DNA of 6,137 bases from Rhodospirillales bacterium. Lineage in GTDB: Bacteria > Pseudomonadota > Alphaproteobacteria > JAREAF01. The stretch lies in assembly GCA_029240475.1 (NCBI GenBank), contig JAREAF010000194.1:1-6137 (forward strand), read 5' to 3'. Each line of letters starts with the position of its first letter. The first letter of the stretch is position 1. Of the stretch, positions 1-5,472 are shown piece after piece. The notes beneath the pieces were generated by a model that did not search any database, was not told the origin of the DNA, and saw only the letters and a list, made by a program, of their open reading frames with translations. A program made the translations under genes and the position numbers.

Positions 1-539
1 CTCGGCCCCTCCTCGGCCGGCTGGAAGTAGAAAGCAACCGTGCCGGGCAGTCGATCACGCAGGCCGGCCAGGATCTCGGCCACTGTCATCAGGATCGCGA
101 CATGGCTGTCGTGCCCGCAGGCATGCATCACGTCGACCTCCTTGCCGAGATAGGTGCTCTTGGCCTTGGAGGCGAACGGCAGGTCCAGCGTCTCTTTGAC
201 CGGCAGTGCGTCCATATCGGCGCGCAGGGCTATTACCGGACCAGACCTGCCACCACGCAGGATGCCCACCACGCCCGTACGAGCGACGCCGGTCCTCACT
301 TCCATTCCCAGGTGGCGCAAGTGATCAGCCACGAGCTGGGCGGTGCGGGTTTCCTGGTTGCCGAGCTCGGGGTGGGCATGGATATCGCGGCGCCGCTCGA
401 TCAGCTTGCCTTCCAGTGCCAGCACCTGACGCGCGACCTCGTCCTTCAGGCCAGCCGCCTCCTCTGCGAACGCCATGTGGCTCGCCACTCCGACGAGCAG
501 CGCAACGAGAAGGCTGTTGCGTAGCTTGTGCTTGGCCAT
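1..539 (-). CDS. Exported M20-family amidohydrolase (hippurate / N-acyl-amino-acid hydrolase type), N-terminal part, cut by window edge
   Basis: Reading the minus strand from ATG 539 gives 179 open codons that run off the left edge. The predicted protein is a metal-dependent amidohydrolase of peptidase family M20 (subfamily D), which cleaves amide bonds of N-acyl amino acids or similar compounds. Residues 1-25 form a signal peptide (basic start, hydrophobic LLVALLVGVAS, AFA before EEAAG), so it should act in the periplasm. Family motifs appear in order: HAHPELGNQET (54-64), RADMDALP (106-113), MHACGHDSHVA (138-148) and FQPAEEGP (172-179). In M20D enzymes the Cys and second His of the ACGHD motif (C141, H143) and a Glu of the PAEE motif bind the metals. 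The family is usually about 390-450 residues, so more than half, including the later metal ligands, lies outside the window. The start is supported by AAGGGA at 548-553, eight bases upstream. It faces away from everything else here and appears independently transcribed. Confidence 0.93.
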   Translation of the reverse strand, partial: MAKHKLRNSLLVALLVGVASHMAFAEEAAGLKDEVARQVLALEGKLIERRRDIHAHPELGNQETRTAQLVADHLRHLGMEVRTGVARTGVVGILRGGRSGPVIALRADMDALPVKETLDLPFASKAKSTYLGKEVDVMHACGHDSHVAILMTVAEILAGLRDRLPGTVAFYFQPAEEGP

Positions 540-763
540 GACGCTAATCCCTTGTCCGATGCTGAGGCCCTGCTCCCGCATGAGGTTAGTCCAACCTACC
601 TCGGGCTGGGCTGGATCGGCAGGCCCTGTTGCAAAGATTCACTCCGAGCAGGTGGTGGCTTGGCTTTGTTGTCGCTCGGCCTGTCTCGAAATCGCTCGTT
701 GACGGCACCCCCGAAGCAGCCACAGTGGCGCCACCACATGGGTGTTGGGGAGTAAGTGAAGCC
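540..763. other. Intergenic region between the amidohydrolase and the next plus-strand genes
   Basis: No convincing gene lies in these 224 bases. They hold the upstream region of the amidohydrolase, including a near-palindrome AGGTTAGTCCAACCT at 583-597 (six of seven arm positions pair around a central T). This is the sort of site a dimeric repressor might bind, but it is a single copy with no regulator gene nearby. They also hold an IS6-like terminal sequence at 622-636. The short open frames crossing the region have no recognisable content apart from the possible transposase scrap described separately. Confidence 0.5.
622..736 (+). mobile_element. Possible remnant of an IS6-family insertion sequence end
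   Basis: GGCCCTGTTGCAAAG at 622-636 fits the pattern of IS6-family terminal inverted repeats, which read GGNNCTGTTGCAAA(G) in IS26, IS6100 and IS257. About 90 bases further on, a frame encodes PPKQPQWRHH (about 707-736). This resembles the WRHF start of many IS6 transposases (for example FKWRHF in IS6100) and sits at about the distance from the end where that transposase begins. The frame then stops at 755 and no further transposase sequence follows. A weak inverted counterpart, CTTTGCACAGAAGCC, occurs at 1531-1545, but it lies inside the coding end of the TIGR03067-type gene. The call rests on one 15-base match plus a few residues, so a chance match is possible. Confidence 0.33.
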
Positions 764-1072
764 ATGGCGAAGACCGCCGCTGCCGAGCGCCGCAGGACGC
801 CGAAGCGCTCCGAAGTCAAGCGAGCGATACCTGCCGCACAGGAGCACTCGAGGCCGAAACAACGGCTCACAAGCGCTCGGCATGGTGCCTTTGATTGTGC
901 ACCTAAGGACATCGCCTTTGATGCCGAGCTGATGCGCATTCTTGATCAGCGCGTCACTAGGCGCCAAGGGTGGAAGCTCCTCGATCTCTCGGTCTCGGAC
1001 GAGCCGGAAGAGACTGCCACCGAAGCTGCTGCAACCGAGGCAAGCGAGATCGCTATCACAACTGTGCCGTAG
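764..1072 (+). CDS. Hypothetical small protein, basic N-terminus and acidic C-terminus (doubtful gene)
   Basis: An open frame of 102 residues from ATG 764. I do not recognise the family. The first 35 or so residues are rich in Arg, Lys and Ala (MAKTAAAERRRTPKR...). A middle section, FDAELMRILDQRVTRRQGWK (about 50-70), looks amphipathic and helical. The last 30 residues are acidic and Ala/Thr-rich (DEPEETATEAAATEA). There is no signal peptide, membrane segment or Cys motif. The start is chosen because GGGGAG at 747-752 lies 11 bases upstream; the same frame is open further back to 629 but that stretch overlaps the possible IS remnant. The stop is 27 bases before the next gene, so the two could share a transcript. 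Third-position G/C preference is only moderate and competing frames exist, so this may be a non-coding or decayed stretch. Confidence 0.38.
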   Translation: MAKTAAAERRRTPKRSEVKRAIPAAQEHSRPKQRLTSARHGAFDCAPKDIAFDAELMRILDQRVTRRQGWKLLDLSVSDEPEETATEAAATEASEIAITTVP

Positions 1073-1099
1073 CCGAGGTACGGCATACGAGGGTCCGAG

Positions 1100-1573
1100 A
1101 TGTTGCGCGAGCTCGTATCTATCGCTTTCCTCTGTTGCCCAGTTCCAGCCATGGCGGCCGATCCTGCCGAGGAGCGGGCGAAGCTGGAAGGTGCCTGGAC
1201 GGCTATATCCGCCGAGCGCAACGGTGAGGAAGCGGCAGAGCTGGTTGGGCACCGGCTGGAGTTTGCCGGCAGACGATTTCACATTACAGCGCAGGGCAGG
1301 ATACTCTACGTCGGCAGCTATGCGGCGGAGCCCGAGCCGCAGCCGGCGCAGATTGATTTCCAACACGAAGAGGGTGAGGCAGCCGGAGAGATGTGGCAAG
1401 GGATTTACCGGCTCGAGGACAATACCCTCACGATTTGCGACAACGCCGTGGACACCAGTAAACCGCGCCCGACCGAGTTCAGGACTGCGCCAGGATCGGG
1501 CTATGTCCTCATCGTCTTCCGACGTGTGGACTTTGCACAGAAGCCCATGCTGCCCCGCGGCATCTCCGGTTGA
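1100..1573 (+). CDS. Secreted TIGR03067-domain protein of unknown function
   Basis: A 157-residue protein. Residues 1-19 (MLRELVSIAFLCCPVPAMA) form a signal peptide with a cleavage site before ADPAEE, so the product is exported. The mature part follows the pattern of the TIGR03067 family, a domain of unknown function abundant in planctomycetes and scattered elsewhere. It has the opening KLEGAW with NGEE (about 29-44), the strand LEFAGRRFHIT (53-63), GIYRLEDNTLTIC (about 101-113), and the closing KPRPTEF...PGSGYVLIVFRR (about 121-142). I infer a small beta-barrel, lipocalin-like fold from the alternating strands. No catalytic motif is visible. After the family's usual end at VFRR there is an extra tail of about 15 residues (VDFAQKPMLPRGISG). 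The start is supported by GAGGG at 1089-1093, six bases upstream. The family assignment comes from memory of its consensus and is fairly firm; the function is unknown. Confidence 0.85.
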   Translation: MLRELVSIAFLCCPVPAMAADPAEERAKLEGAWTAISAERNGEEAAELVGHRLEFAGRRFHITAQGRILYVGSYAAEPEPQPAQIDFQHEEGEAAGEMWQGIYRLEDNTLTICDNAVDTSKPRPTEFRTAPGSGYVLIVFRRVDFAQKPMLPRGISG

Positions 1574-1677
1574 GGAGAATCTGCCTCAGCCTTTATGCTT
1601 GGCCATCGGCGATCAGGGTTCAGCGACGGCCCGAAGCTCCCGAAGCTGGTTCTGACCGCGCCGCGGAGTTGGTCCGA
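1574..1677. other. Convergent intergenic spacer
   Basis: A 104-base spacer between two genes that converge on it. A bidirectional terminator would be expected, but I see only weak, wobble-rich pairing between about 1610-1620 and 1643-1654 and no T-run on either strand. The direct repeat GAAGCTCCCGAAGCT near 1634-1648 is short and probably incidental. Confidence 0.4.
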
Positions 1678-2169
1678 TCAGCTTTCGGCTCCGATCGTGA
1701 CGGCGATGGCCTCTCCTTTTTTCAATCCATAGGCCGCCAGAGCCTTGGCGATATCCTCAGCCGCGACGCCGTTCCTCACATCATCGCCGCTAATCCGTTT
1801 TTTCCAATCGTCTGACTCGTTTTCCGGAGGTGCCCATCCCAGCTGCTTCAGAGTGTTCGCGACATCATCTTTCATTAGAGGATAATTGAACTTACTGACT
1901 GCTTCAGCGATCAGCTCACCATCATTTCTAGTTAGTGCAACATAATACTTTTCATTTTCGGAAAAAATCTTGGCTGACAATTCGGATTGTGAGGCCACAA
2001 AGGACACAATCTCGGACAGACAGTTCTCGTTGAAGCGCCTCAACTGCTCCGTCATTCTTTCGGCGCATGACAGTTCGTCATCCTGTTGAGCGCGAGCCGT
2101 GTTCGGCACGAAGGCGAGGCTTAAGACTAAGAGAACCCCGACTTGCAGAGCCTTCCGTCCGTAGATCAT
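1678..2169 (-). CDS. Exported hypothetical protein, 163 aa, with possible YbjN/TY-Chap-like motif
   Basis: Minus-strand gene of 163 residues. I chose ATG 2169 because AGAGAGG (complement of 2176-2182) lies six bases upstream and because the protein then opens with a clean signal peptide. That peptide is MIYGRKALQV followed by a hydrophobic stretch, with ARA before QQDDE at about residue 28. The open frame extends back to 2250 without these signals. The mature protein has two Cys (C35, C50) that could form a disulfide after export. Residues 60-160 look mixed alpha/beta, with KYYVALTRNDGELIAEAV (74-91) and LKQLGWAPPENESDDWKK (107-124). The LGW..P.......W pattern recalls YbjN/TY-Chap domain proteins, but the match is too short to name the family. 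Roughly 1860-1990 is clearly more AT-rich than the rest of the window, which suggests a different origin or relaxed codon use. No neighbour hints at function. Confidence 0.72.
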   Translation of the reverse strand: MIYGRKALQVGVLLVLSLAFVPNTARAQQDDELSCAERMTEQLRRFNENCLSEIVSFVASQSELSAKIFSENEKYYVALTRNDGELIAEAVSKFNYPLMKDDVANTLKQLGWAPPENESDDWKKRISGDDVRNGVAAEDIAKALAAYGLKKGEAIAVTIGAES

Positions 2170-2233
2170 CGGTCGCCTCTCTTGATTCGCACCTCGGCGA
2201 ACCAACCTGAGCCAGTCTCCTTCGGTTCCGCAC

Positions 2234-2268
2234 GGCTCGAGGCGAGCCACTCGCTACGCCGGCTCGCC
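2234..2268. repeat. Competing inverted repeats
   Basis: Three short arms share one sequence: GGCTCG (2234-2239), GGCGAGCC (2241-2248) and GGCTCGCC (2261-2268). The middle arm can pair with the first over six base pairs with a three-base loop (AGG), or with the third over eight base pairs with a twelve-base loop. The two pairings exclude each other. On the minus strand this would lie about 65-100 bases before the start of the hypothetical gene, inside its leader if transcription begins far enough upstream. Confidence 0.5.
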
Positions 2269-2411
2269 ACGGCGTCGAGCGCGGATTTCTACGGTCTCTC
2301 CGATTCCAACGTCGGCACCTTCGACCCGGTCTCTCGTGCGGTCTGTAGCCGAGTGGCCGCCCCTTCCGGAATGATGGCGCCATCGCGAATTATGAATTGG
2401 GATTAATGCTC

Positions 2412-2447
2412 TTGACACAAGACGTTGTTCTCGCAGAGCCCTAAACT
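2412..2447 (+). promoter_or_regulatory. Candidate promoter for the molybdenum hydroxylase operon
   Basis: TTGACA at 2412-2417 is a perfect housekeeping -35 hexamer. It lies 52 bases before the first start codon, next to the most AT-rich part of the intergenic region. No good -10 follows at 16-18 bases. The best candidate, TAAACT at 2442-2447, is spaced at 24 bases, which is too long for a standard promoter. The bases also do not fit the sigma-54 GG/GC spacing. The site may need an activator, or the match may be chance. Confidence 0.3.
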
Positions 2448-2455
2448 GGCCCGAC

Positions 2456-2462
2456 AAGGAGG
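2456..2462 (+). promoter_or_regulatory. Strong ribosome binding site of the operon's first gene
   Basis: AAGGAGG, seven bases before ATG 2470, is a near-perfect Shine-Dalgarno sequence. It fixes the start of the [2Fe-2S] subunit at 2470 and excludes the upstream in-frame ATG at 2425. It also predicts that this small subunit is translated efficiently. Confidence 0.8.
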
Positions 2463-2469
2463 AGAACTC

Positions 2470-2934
2470 ATGGCCAGCCTGACGATCAATGGGACCGTGC
2501 ACGAGGTGGATGTCGAGCCGGACACCCCGCTCCTCTGGGTAATCCGGGAACAAGTCGGGCTCACCGGCACGAAATACAGCTGCGGCATCGCTCAGTGCGG
2601 GGCCTGCACGGTCCATGTCGACGGCGTCGCCACGCGCTCCTGCACCCTGCCCGTGAGCGCCGTCACACCCGAGCAGAGGATCGTGACCATCGAGGGCCTG
2701 TCGCCGGACGGCTCACATCCCGTGCAGAAGGCTTGGCTTGAGCTGGACGTGCCGCAGTGCGGCTACTGCCAGACTGGCCAGATTATGGCGGCGGCAGCGC
2801 TGCTGCAGGCCAATCCGCAGCCGAGCGACGAGGATATCACCGTGGAGATGACCAACATCTGCCGCTGCGGCACCTACAATAGGATCAAAGCGGCCATTAA
2901 GCTCGCCGCCAACGGTGGCGCCATCCGCGGCTAA
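2470..2934 (+). CDS. [2Fe-2S] small subunit of a molybdenum hydroxylase (IorA-like)
   Basis: A 154-residue electron-transfer subunit of the xanthine oxidase family, the usual size for isoquinoline 1-oxidoreductase alpha (IorA) and aldehyde dehydrogenase small subunits. The N-terminal plant-ferredoxin domain (about 1-75) carries CGIAQCGAC with a later Cys (C38, C43, C46, C58) for one [2Fe-2S] cluster. The helical C-terminal domain carries CGYC (C97, C100) and CRC (C131, C133) for the second cluster, which lies next to the molybdopterin. All eight ligands are present. It passes electrons from the molybdenum centre in the partner subunit towards an external acceptor. It has no signal peptide, so it would have to be exported folded together with the Tat-tagged large subunit. 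The large subunit starts 19 bases after the stop, with GGGAGGA between, which indicates one operon. Confidence 0.96.
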   Translation: MASLTINGTVHEVDVEPDTPLLWVIREQVGLTGTKYSCGIAQCGACTVHVDGVATRSCTLPVSAVTPEQRIVTIEGLSPDGSHPVQKAWLELDVPQCGYCQTGQIMAAAALLQANPQPSDEDITVEMTNICRCGTYNRIKAAIKLAANGGAIRG

Positions 2935-2953
2935 CGGGAATCGGGAGGAAGCG

Positions 2954-5128
2954 ATGACCAGCGCGCTCGACATCTCGCGCCGAAATTTCTTCGTCAGCTC
3001 CGCCGCGACTGTCGGCGGGCTCGCACTCGGATTCCACATCCCCTTCGCCGAGGCTGCGGCGGCCGAAACTGCTTCGGAGGTCAACGCCTGGGTGGTCGTA
3101 AAGCCTGACGACACGGTGGTCATTCGGATCGCCCGCGTGGAGATGGGGCAGGGCACGCTCACGGGCCTCGCCCAGCTCGTCGCGGAGGAACTGGACTGCG
3201 ACTGGTCGAAGGTCACGACCGAATACCCGACGCCCGGGCAGAATGTCGCCCGCAGCCGCATCTGGGGCAATTTCCAGACCGCCGGCAGCCGCGGCATCCG
3301 CGACTCGCATGATTATGTCCGCCAGGGTGGCGCCGCCGCGCGGCACATGCTGATCCAGGCTGCCGCCGGCGAGTGGAACGCGCCGGCGGCCGAATGCAGC
3401 GTGTCCAATGGCGTGATCACTCATGGACCGTCGGGGCGCAGCACGACCTATGGCAAGGTGGCCACCGCGGCCGCGAAGCTCGAGGCTCCGAAGGAGGTCC
3501 AGCTCAAGGATCCCAAGGACTGGAAGATTGCCGGAAAGCCCCTGAAACGACTCGACACCGCCGAGAAGCTTACCGGCAAGCAGGTCTACAGCATCGACGT
3601 GAAGCTGCCGGGCATGCTCAACGCGGCCGTGAAGGATTGTCCGGTCTTCGGCGGCAAGCTCAAGAGCTTTGATGCCGCCGCAGTCCAGGGCATGCCGGGG
3701 GTGAAGAAGGTCGTAACCGTCGGCGACACGGGTGTTGCGGTGGTCGCAGACACTTGGTGGCGTGCCAAGACGGCGCTCGATGCCCTGCCGATCGAATGGG
3801 ACGAGGGGCCGAACGCCACGATGTCCAGCGACAGCATCGCGGCGATGCTCGAGGAGGGTCTCAACGCCACCCAGGCCTTCGTCGGCAATCAGAGCGGGGA
3901 CGTCCAGGGCGCTATTGCCGGCGCCGCCAAGACGGTCGAGGCGGTGTACAGCGTTCCCTATCAGCACCACGCGACCATGGAGCCGATGAACGCCACGGCC
4001 GTATGGACCACTGACCGCTGTCAGGTGTGGACGGCGACCCAGAACGCCGAAGCTGCTCTCGCCACCGCGGCCAATGCGGCTGGCCTGCCCATCCCCCAAT
4101 GTGATGTCTACCGACTCCATCTCGGGGGCGGCTTCGGCCGGCGCTCGACGAGCCATGATTTCGTCCGTCAAGCCGTCCTGATCGCGAAAGAGATGCCGGG
4201 TACGCCCGTGAAGCTGATCTGGTCGCGCGAAGAGGACATGCTCCACGGGTACTATCATCCGATCACCAAGGCCAAGATGGCCGGGGCCTTGGATGCGAAC
4301 GGCAATCTGGTCGGGCTGCGCATGCGCATCTCCGGCCAATCCATCCTCGCGTCGGTCCGGCCGGAGGGCCTCCAGAATGGGCGGGACCCGGCCACATTCC
4401 AGGGACTGAATCCCAGTGGCACGGAAGGCGTGTTCGGCTATTCCATACCGAATCTGCTCATCGACCACGCCATGCGCAATCCGCCCGTGCCCCCGGGCTT
4501 CTGGCGAGGCGTGAACAACAACCAGAACGCCATTTATGTCGAATGCTTCATGGACGAGCTCGCCCATGCGGCCGGCCAGGACCCGTTGGAGTTCCGCCGC
4601 AAGCTGATGGCGAACCATCCCAAGCACCTGGCCGTGCTGAATGCCGTGGCCGAGAGGGCAGGCTGGGGCACGCCCGCGCCTCAAGGCATCTATCGCGGCT
4701 TGGCCCAGCACATGGGCTATGGCAGCTATGTGGCGGCCTGCGCGGAAGTCTCGGTGGACGACAGCGGCATTTTGAAGATTCACCGCATCGTGGCTGCGAC
4801 CAATTGCGGCCATGCCGTCAACCCGCAGCAGATCGAAGCCCAGGTCGAGGGCTCCTTCGCCTTCGGGCTCACGGCGCTGCTCTATGGCGAGATCACGCTC
4901 AAGGACGGCCGCATCGAGCAGGAGAACTTCGACAGCTATCAGATCATGCGCATGGATGAGATGCCCAAGGTGGAATCCATCATCATGCCCTCGGGGGACT
5001 TCTGGGGGGGCGTCGGCGAGCCCACGATCTTCGTCGCGGCGCCGGCCGTGCTCAACGCCATCTTCGCGGCGACCGGCAAGCGTATCCGCTCGGTACCGCT
5101 GGCGAAGGCGGACCTGCGCAAAGCATGA
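2954..5128 (+). CDS. Molybdopterin-binding large subunit of a periplasmic molybdenum hydroxylase (IorB-like)
   Basis: A 724-residue catalytic subunit of the xanthine oxidase family (COG1529), of the isoquinoline 1-oxidoreductase beta / aldehyde dehydrogenase branch. These enzymes hydroxylate N-heterocycles or oxidise aldehydes with water as oxygen source. A Tat signal, SRRNFFVSS followed by a hydrophobic Ala/Gly-rich stretch (about 8-38), predicts export of the folded cofactor-loaded enzyme. Motifs: EMGQG (63-67), the internal KRLDTAEKLTGKQVYSIDV (198-216) that opens the aldehyde-oxidase a/b hammerhead domain, TMEPMNATA (341-349), the cofactor-binding GGGFGRR (391-397), PPGFWRGVNNNQN (513-525) and GGVGEPT (685-691), where E689 matches the catalytic Glu. 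The length is normal for IorB-type proteins. ATG 2954 is chosen because GGGAGGA at 2943-2949 precedes it and the Tat motif follows at once; an upstream in-frame ATG at 2915 overlaps the previous gene. No FAD-binding medium subunit is encoded here. The substrate cannot be deduced. Confidence 0.95.
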   Translation: MTSALDISRRNFFVSSAATVGGLALGFHIPFAEAAAAETASEVNAWVVVKPDDTVVIRIARVEMGQGTLTGLAQLVAEELDCDWSKVTTEYPTPGQNVARSRIWGNFQTAGSRGIRDSHDYVRQGGAAARHMLIQAAAGEWNAPAAECSVSNGVITHGPSGRSTTYGKVATAAAKLEAPKEVQLKDPKDWKIAGKPLKRLDTAEKLTGKQVYSIDVKLPGMLNAAVKDCPVFGGKLKSFDAAAVQGMPGVKKVVTVGDTGVAVVADTWWRAKTALDALPIEWDEGPNATMSSDSIAAMLEEGLNATQAFVGNQSGDVQGAIAGAAKTVEAVYSVPYQHHATMEPMNATAVWTTDRCQVWTATQNAEAALATAANAAGLPIPQCDVYRLHLGGGFGRRSTSHDFVRQAVLIAKEMPGTPVKLIWSREEDMLHGYYHPITKAKMAGALDANGNLVGLRMRISGQSILASVRPEGLQNGRDPATFQGLNPSGTEGVFGYSIPNLLIDHAMRNPPVPPGFWRGVNNNQNAIYVECFMDELAHAAGQDPLEFRRKLMANHPKHLAVLNAVAERAGWGTPAPQGIYRGLAQHMGYGSYVAACAEVSVDDSGILKIHRIVAATNCGHAVNPQQIEAQVEGSFAFGLTALLYGEITLKDGRIEQENFDSYQIMRMDEMPKVESIIMPSGDFWGGVGEPTIFVAAPAVLNAIFAATGKRIRSVPLAKADLRKA

Positions 5129-5472
5129 GACCGGAGCGACGGCCGAGAGGCCGCCGCCCTTCGGCGAAGCGGAGCATTCGCCGGGTAGGCATCGCAACCC
5201 TCCTGCTCGTCGCGGCGACTCCGGCCGCCGCCCAGGCCGTTGCGCCTCCCGGGGCGGCGGCATGCTCGGGCTGCCATGGAGTGGGTGCGGCCGGCACGGC
5301 CGTGCCACCGCTGCAAAACCTGGCCCCAGACGACATCGTGGCGGCCATGCAAGCCTTCCGCAGCGGCCAGCGGTCGGCGACTGTCATGGACCGCATCGCC
5401 AAGGGTTTCACGGACGAGGAGACGCGCGCCATCGCAGCTTGGGTCAGCCGCCAACCGCGAGAAAGGCCATGA
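5125..5472 (+). CDS. Exported monoheme cytochrome c (class I, FccA-like)
   Basis: A 115-residue c-type cytochrome. Its start overlaps the stop of the large subunit in ATGA, so the two are translationally coupled. Residues 1-37 form a signal peptide with an unusually long Arg-rich start (about ten Arg in the first 20 residues), then VGIATLLLVAATPAAAQ. Heme attaches at CSGCH (47-51). M88 in SATVMDRIAKGFTDEE is the likely sixth ligand, and this sequence is typical of the small cytochromes that partner flavocytochrome c flavoproteins. It has one heme, as in the roughly 10-kDa Chlorobium subunit, whereas the Allochromatium subunit has two. It lies between a molybdenum hydroxylase lacking an FAD subunit and an FccB-type flavoprotein, so it could take electrons from either or both. 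No strong ribosome site precedes it, which fits coupling. Confidence 0.9.
   Translation: MRPERRPRGRRPSAKRSIRRVGIATLLLVAATPAAAQAVAPPGAAACSGCHGVGAAGTAVPPLQNLAPDDIVAAMQAFRSGQRSATVMDRIAKGFTDEETRAIAAWVSRQPRERP

Larger units (their letters stand above)
2170..2469. other. Divergent intergenic region (300 bases)
   Basis: This separates the minus-strand hypothetical gene from the plus-strand operon and should carry promoters for both. It holds two overlapping inverted repeats at 2234-2268, an AT-rich patch at about 2387-2406 that includes AATTATGAATT, and a consensus -35 hexamer at 2412. Open frames across it on both strands lack ribosome sites and recognisable products, so I see no gene here. Confidence 0.6.

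Noticed and set aside
102..524. Plus-strand open frame of 140 codons
   Set aside because: It is antisense to the amidohydrolase, whose M20 motifs are unmistakable.
596..1399. A 267-codon open frame on the minus strand
   Set aside because: It is opposite the TIGR03067-type gene, has no ribosome site or recognisable motif, and its composition looks like an antisense shadow.
942..1655. A 237-codon open frame on the plus strand in another phase
   Set aside because: It overlaps the TIGR03067-type gene almost entirely and is rich in Ser, Arg and Pro without any motif, as expected of an out-of-phase reading.
2412..2430. Possible sigma-54 promoter (TTGACAC...TTGTT)
   Set aside because: The distance between the two elements is one base off and both the GG and GC core dinucleotides are missing.
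2254..2616. Minus-strand open frame of 120 codons across the intergenic region
   Set aside because: It overlaps the start of the [2Fe-2S] subunit gene, has no ribosome site, and encodes nothing recognisable.
2897..5308. An 803-codon open frame on the minus strand
   Set aside because: It lies opposite the molybdenum hydroxylase and cytochrome genes, whose families are certain. Long antisense frames are common in GC-rich DNA, and its translation is an Arg/His/Gly-rich sequence with no domain, signal or ribosome site.
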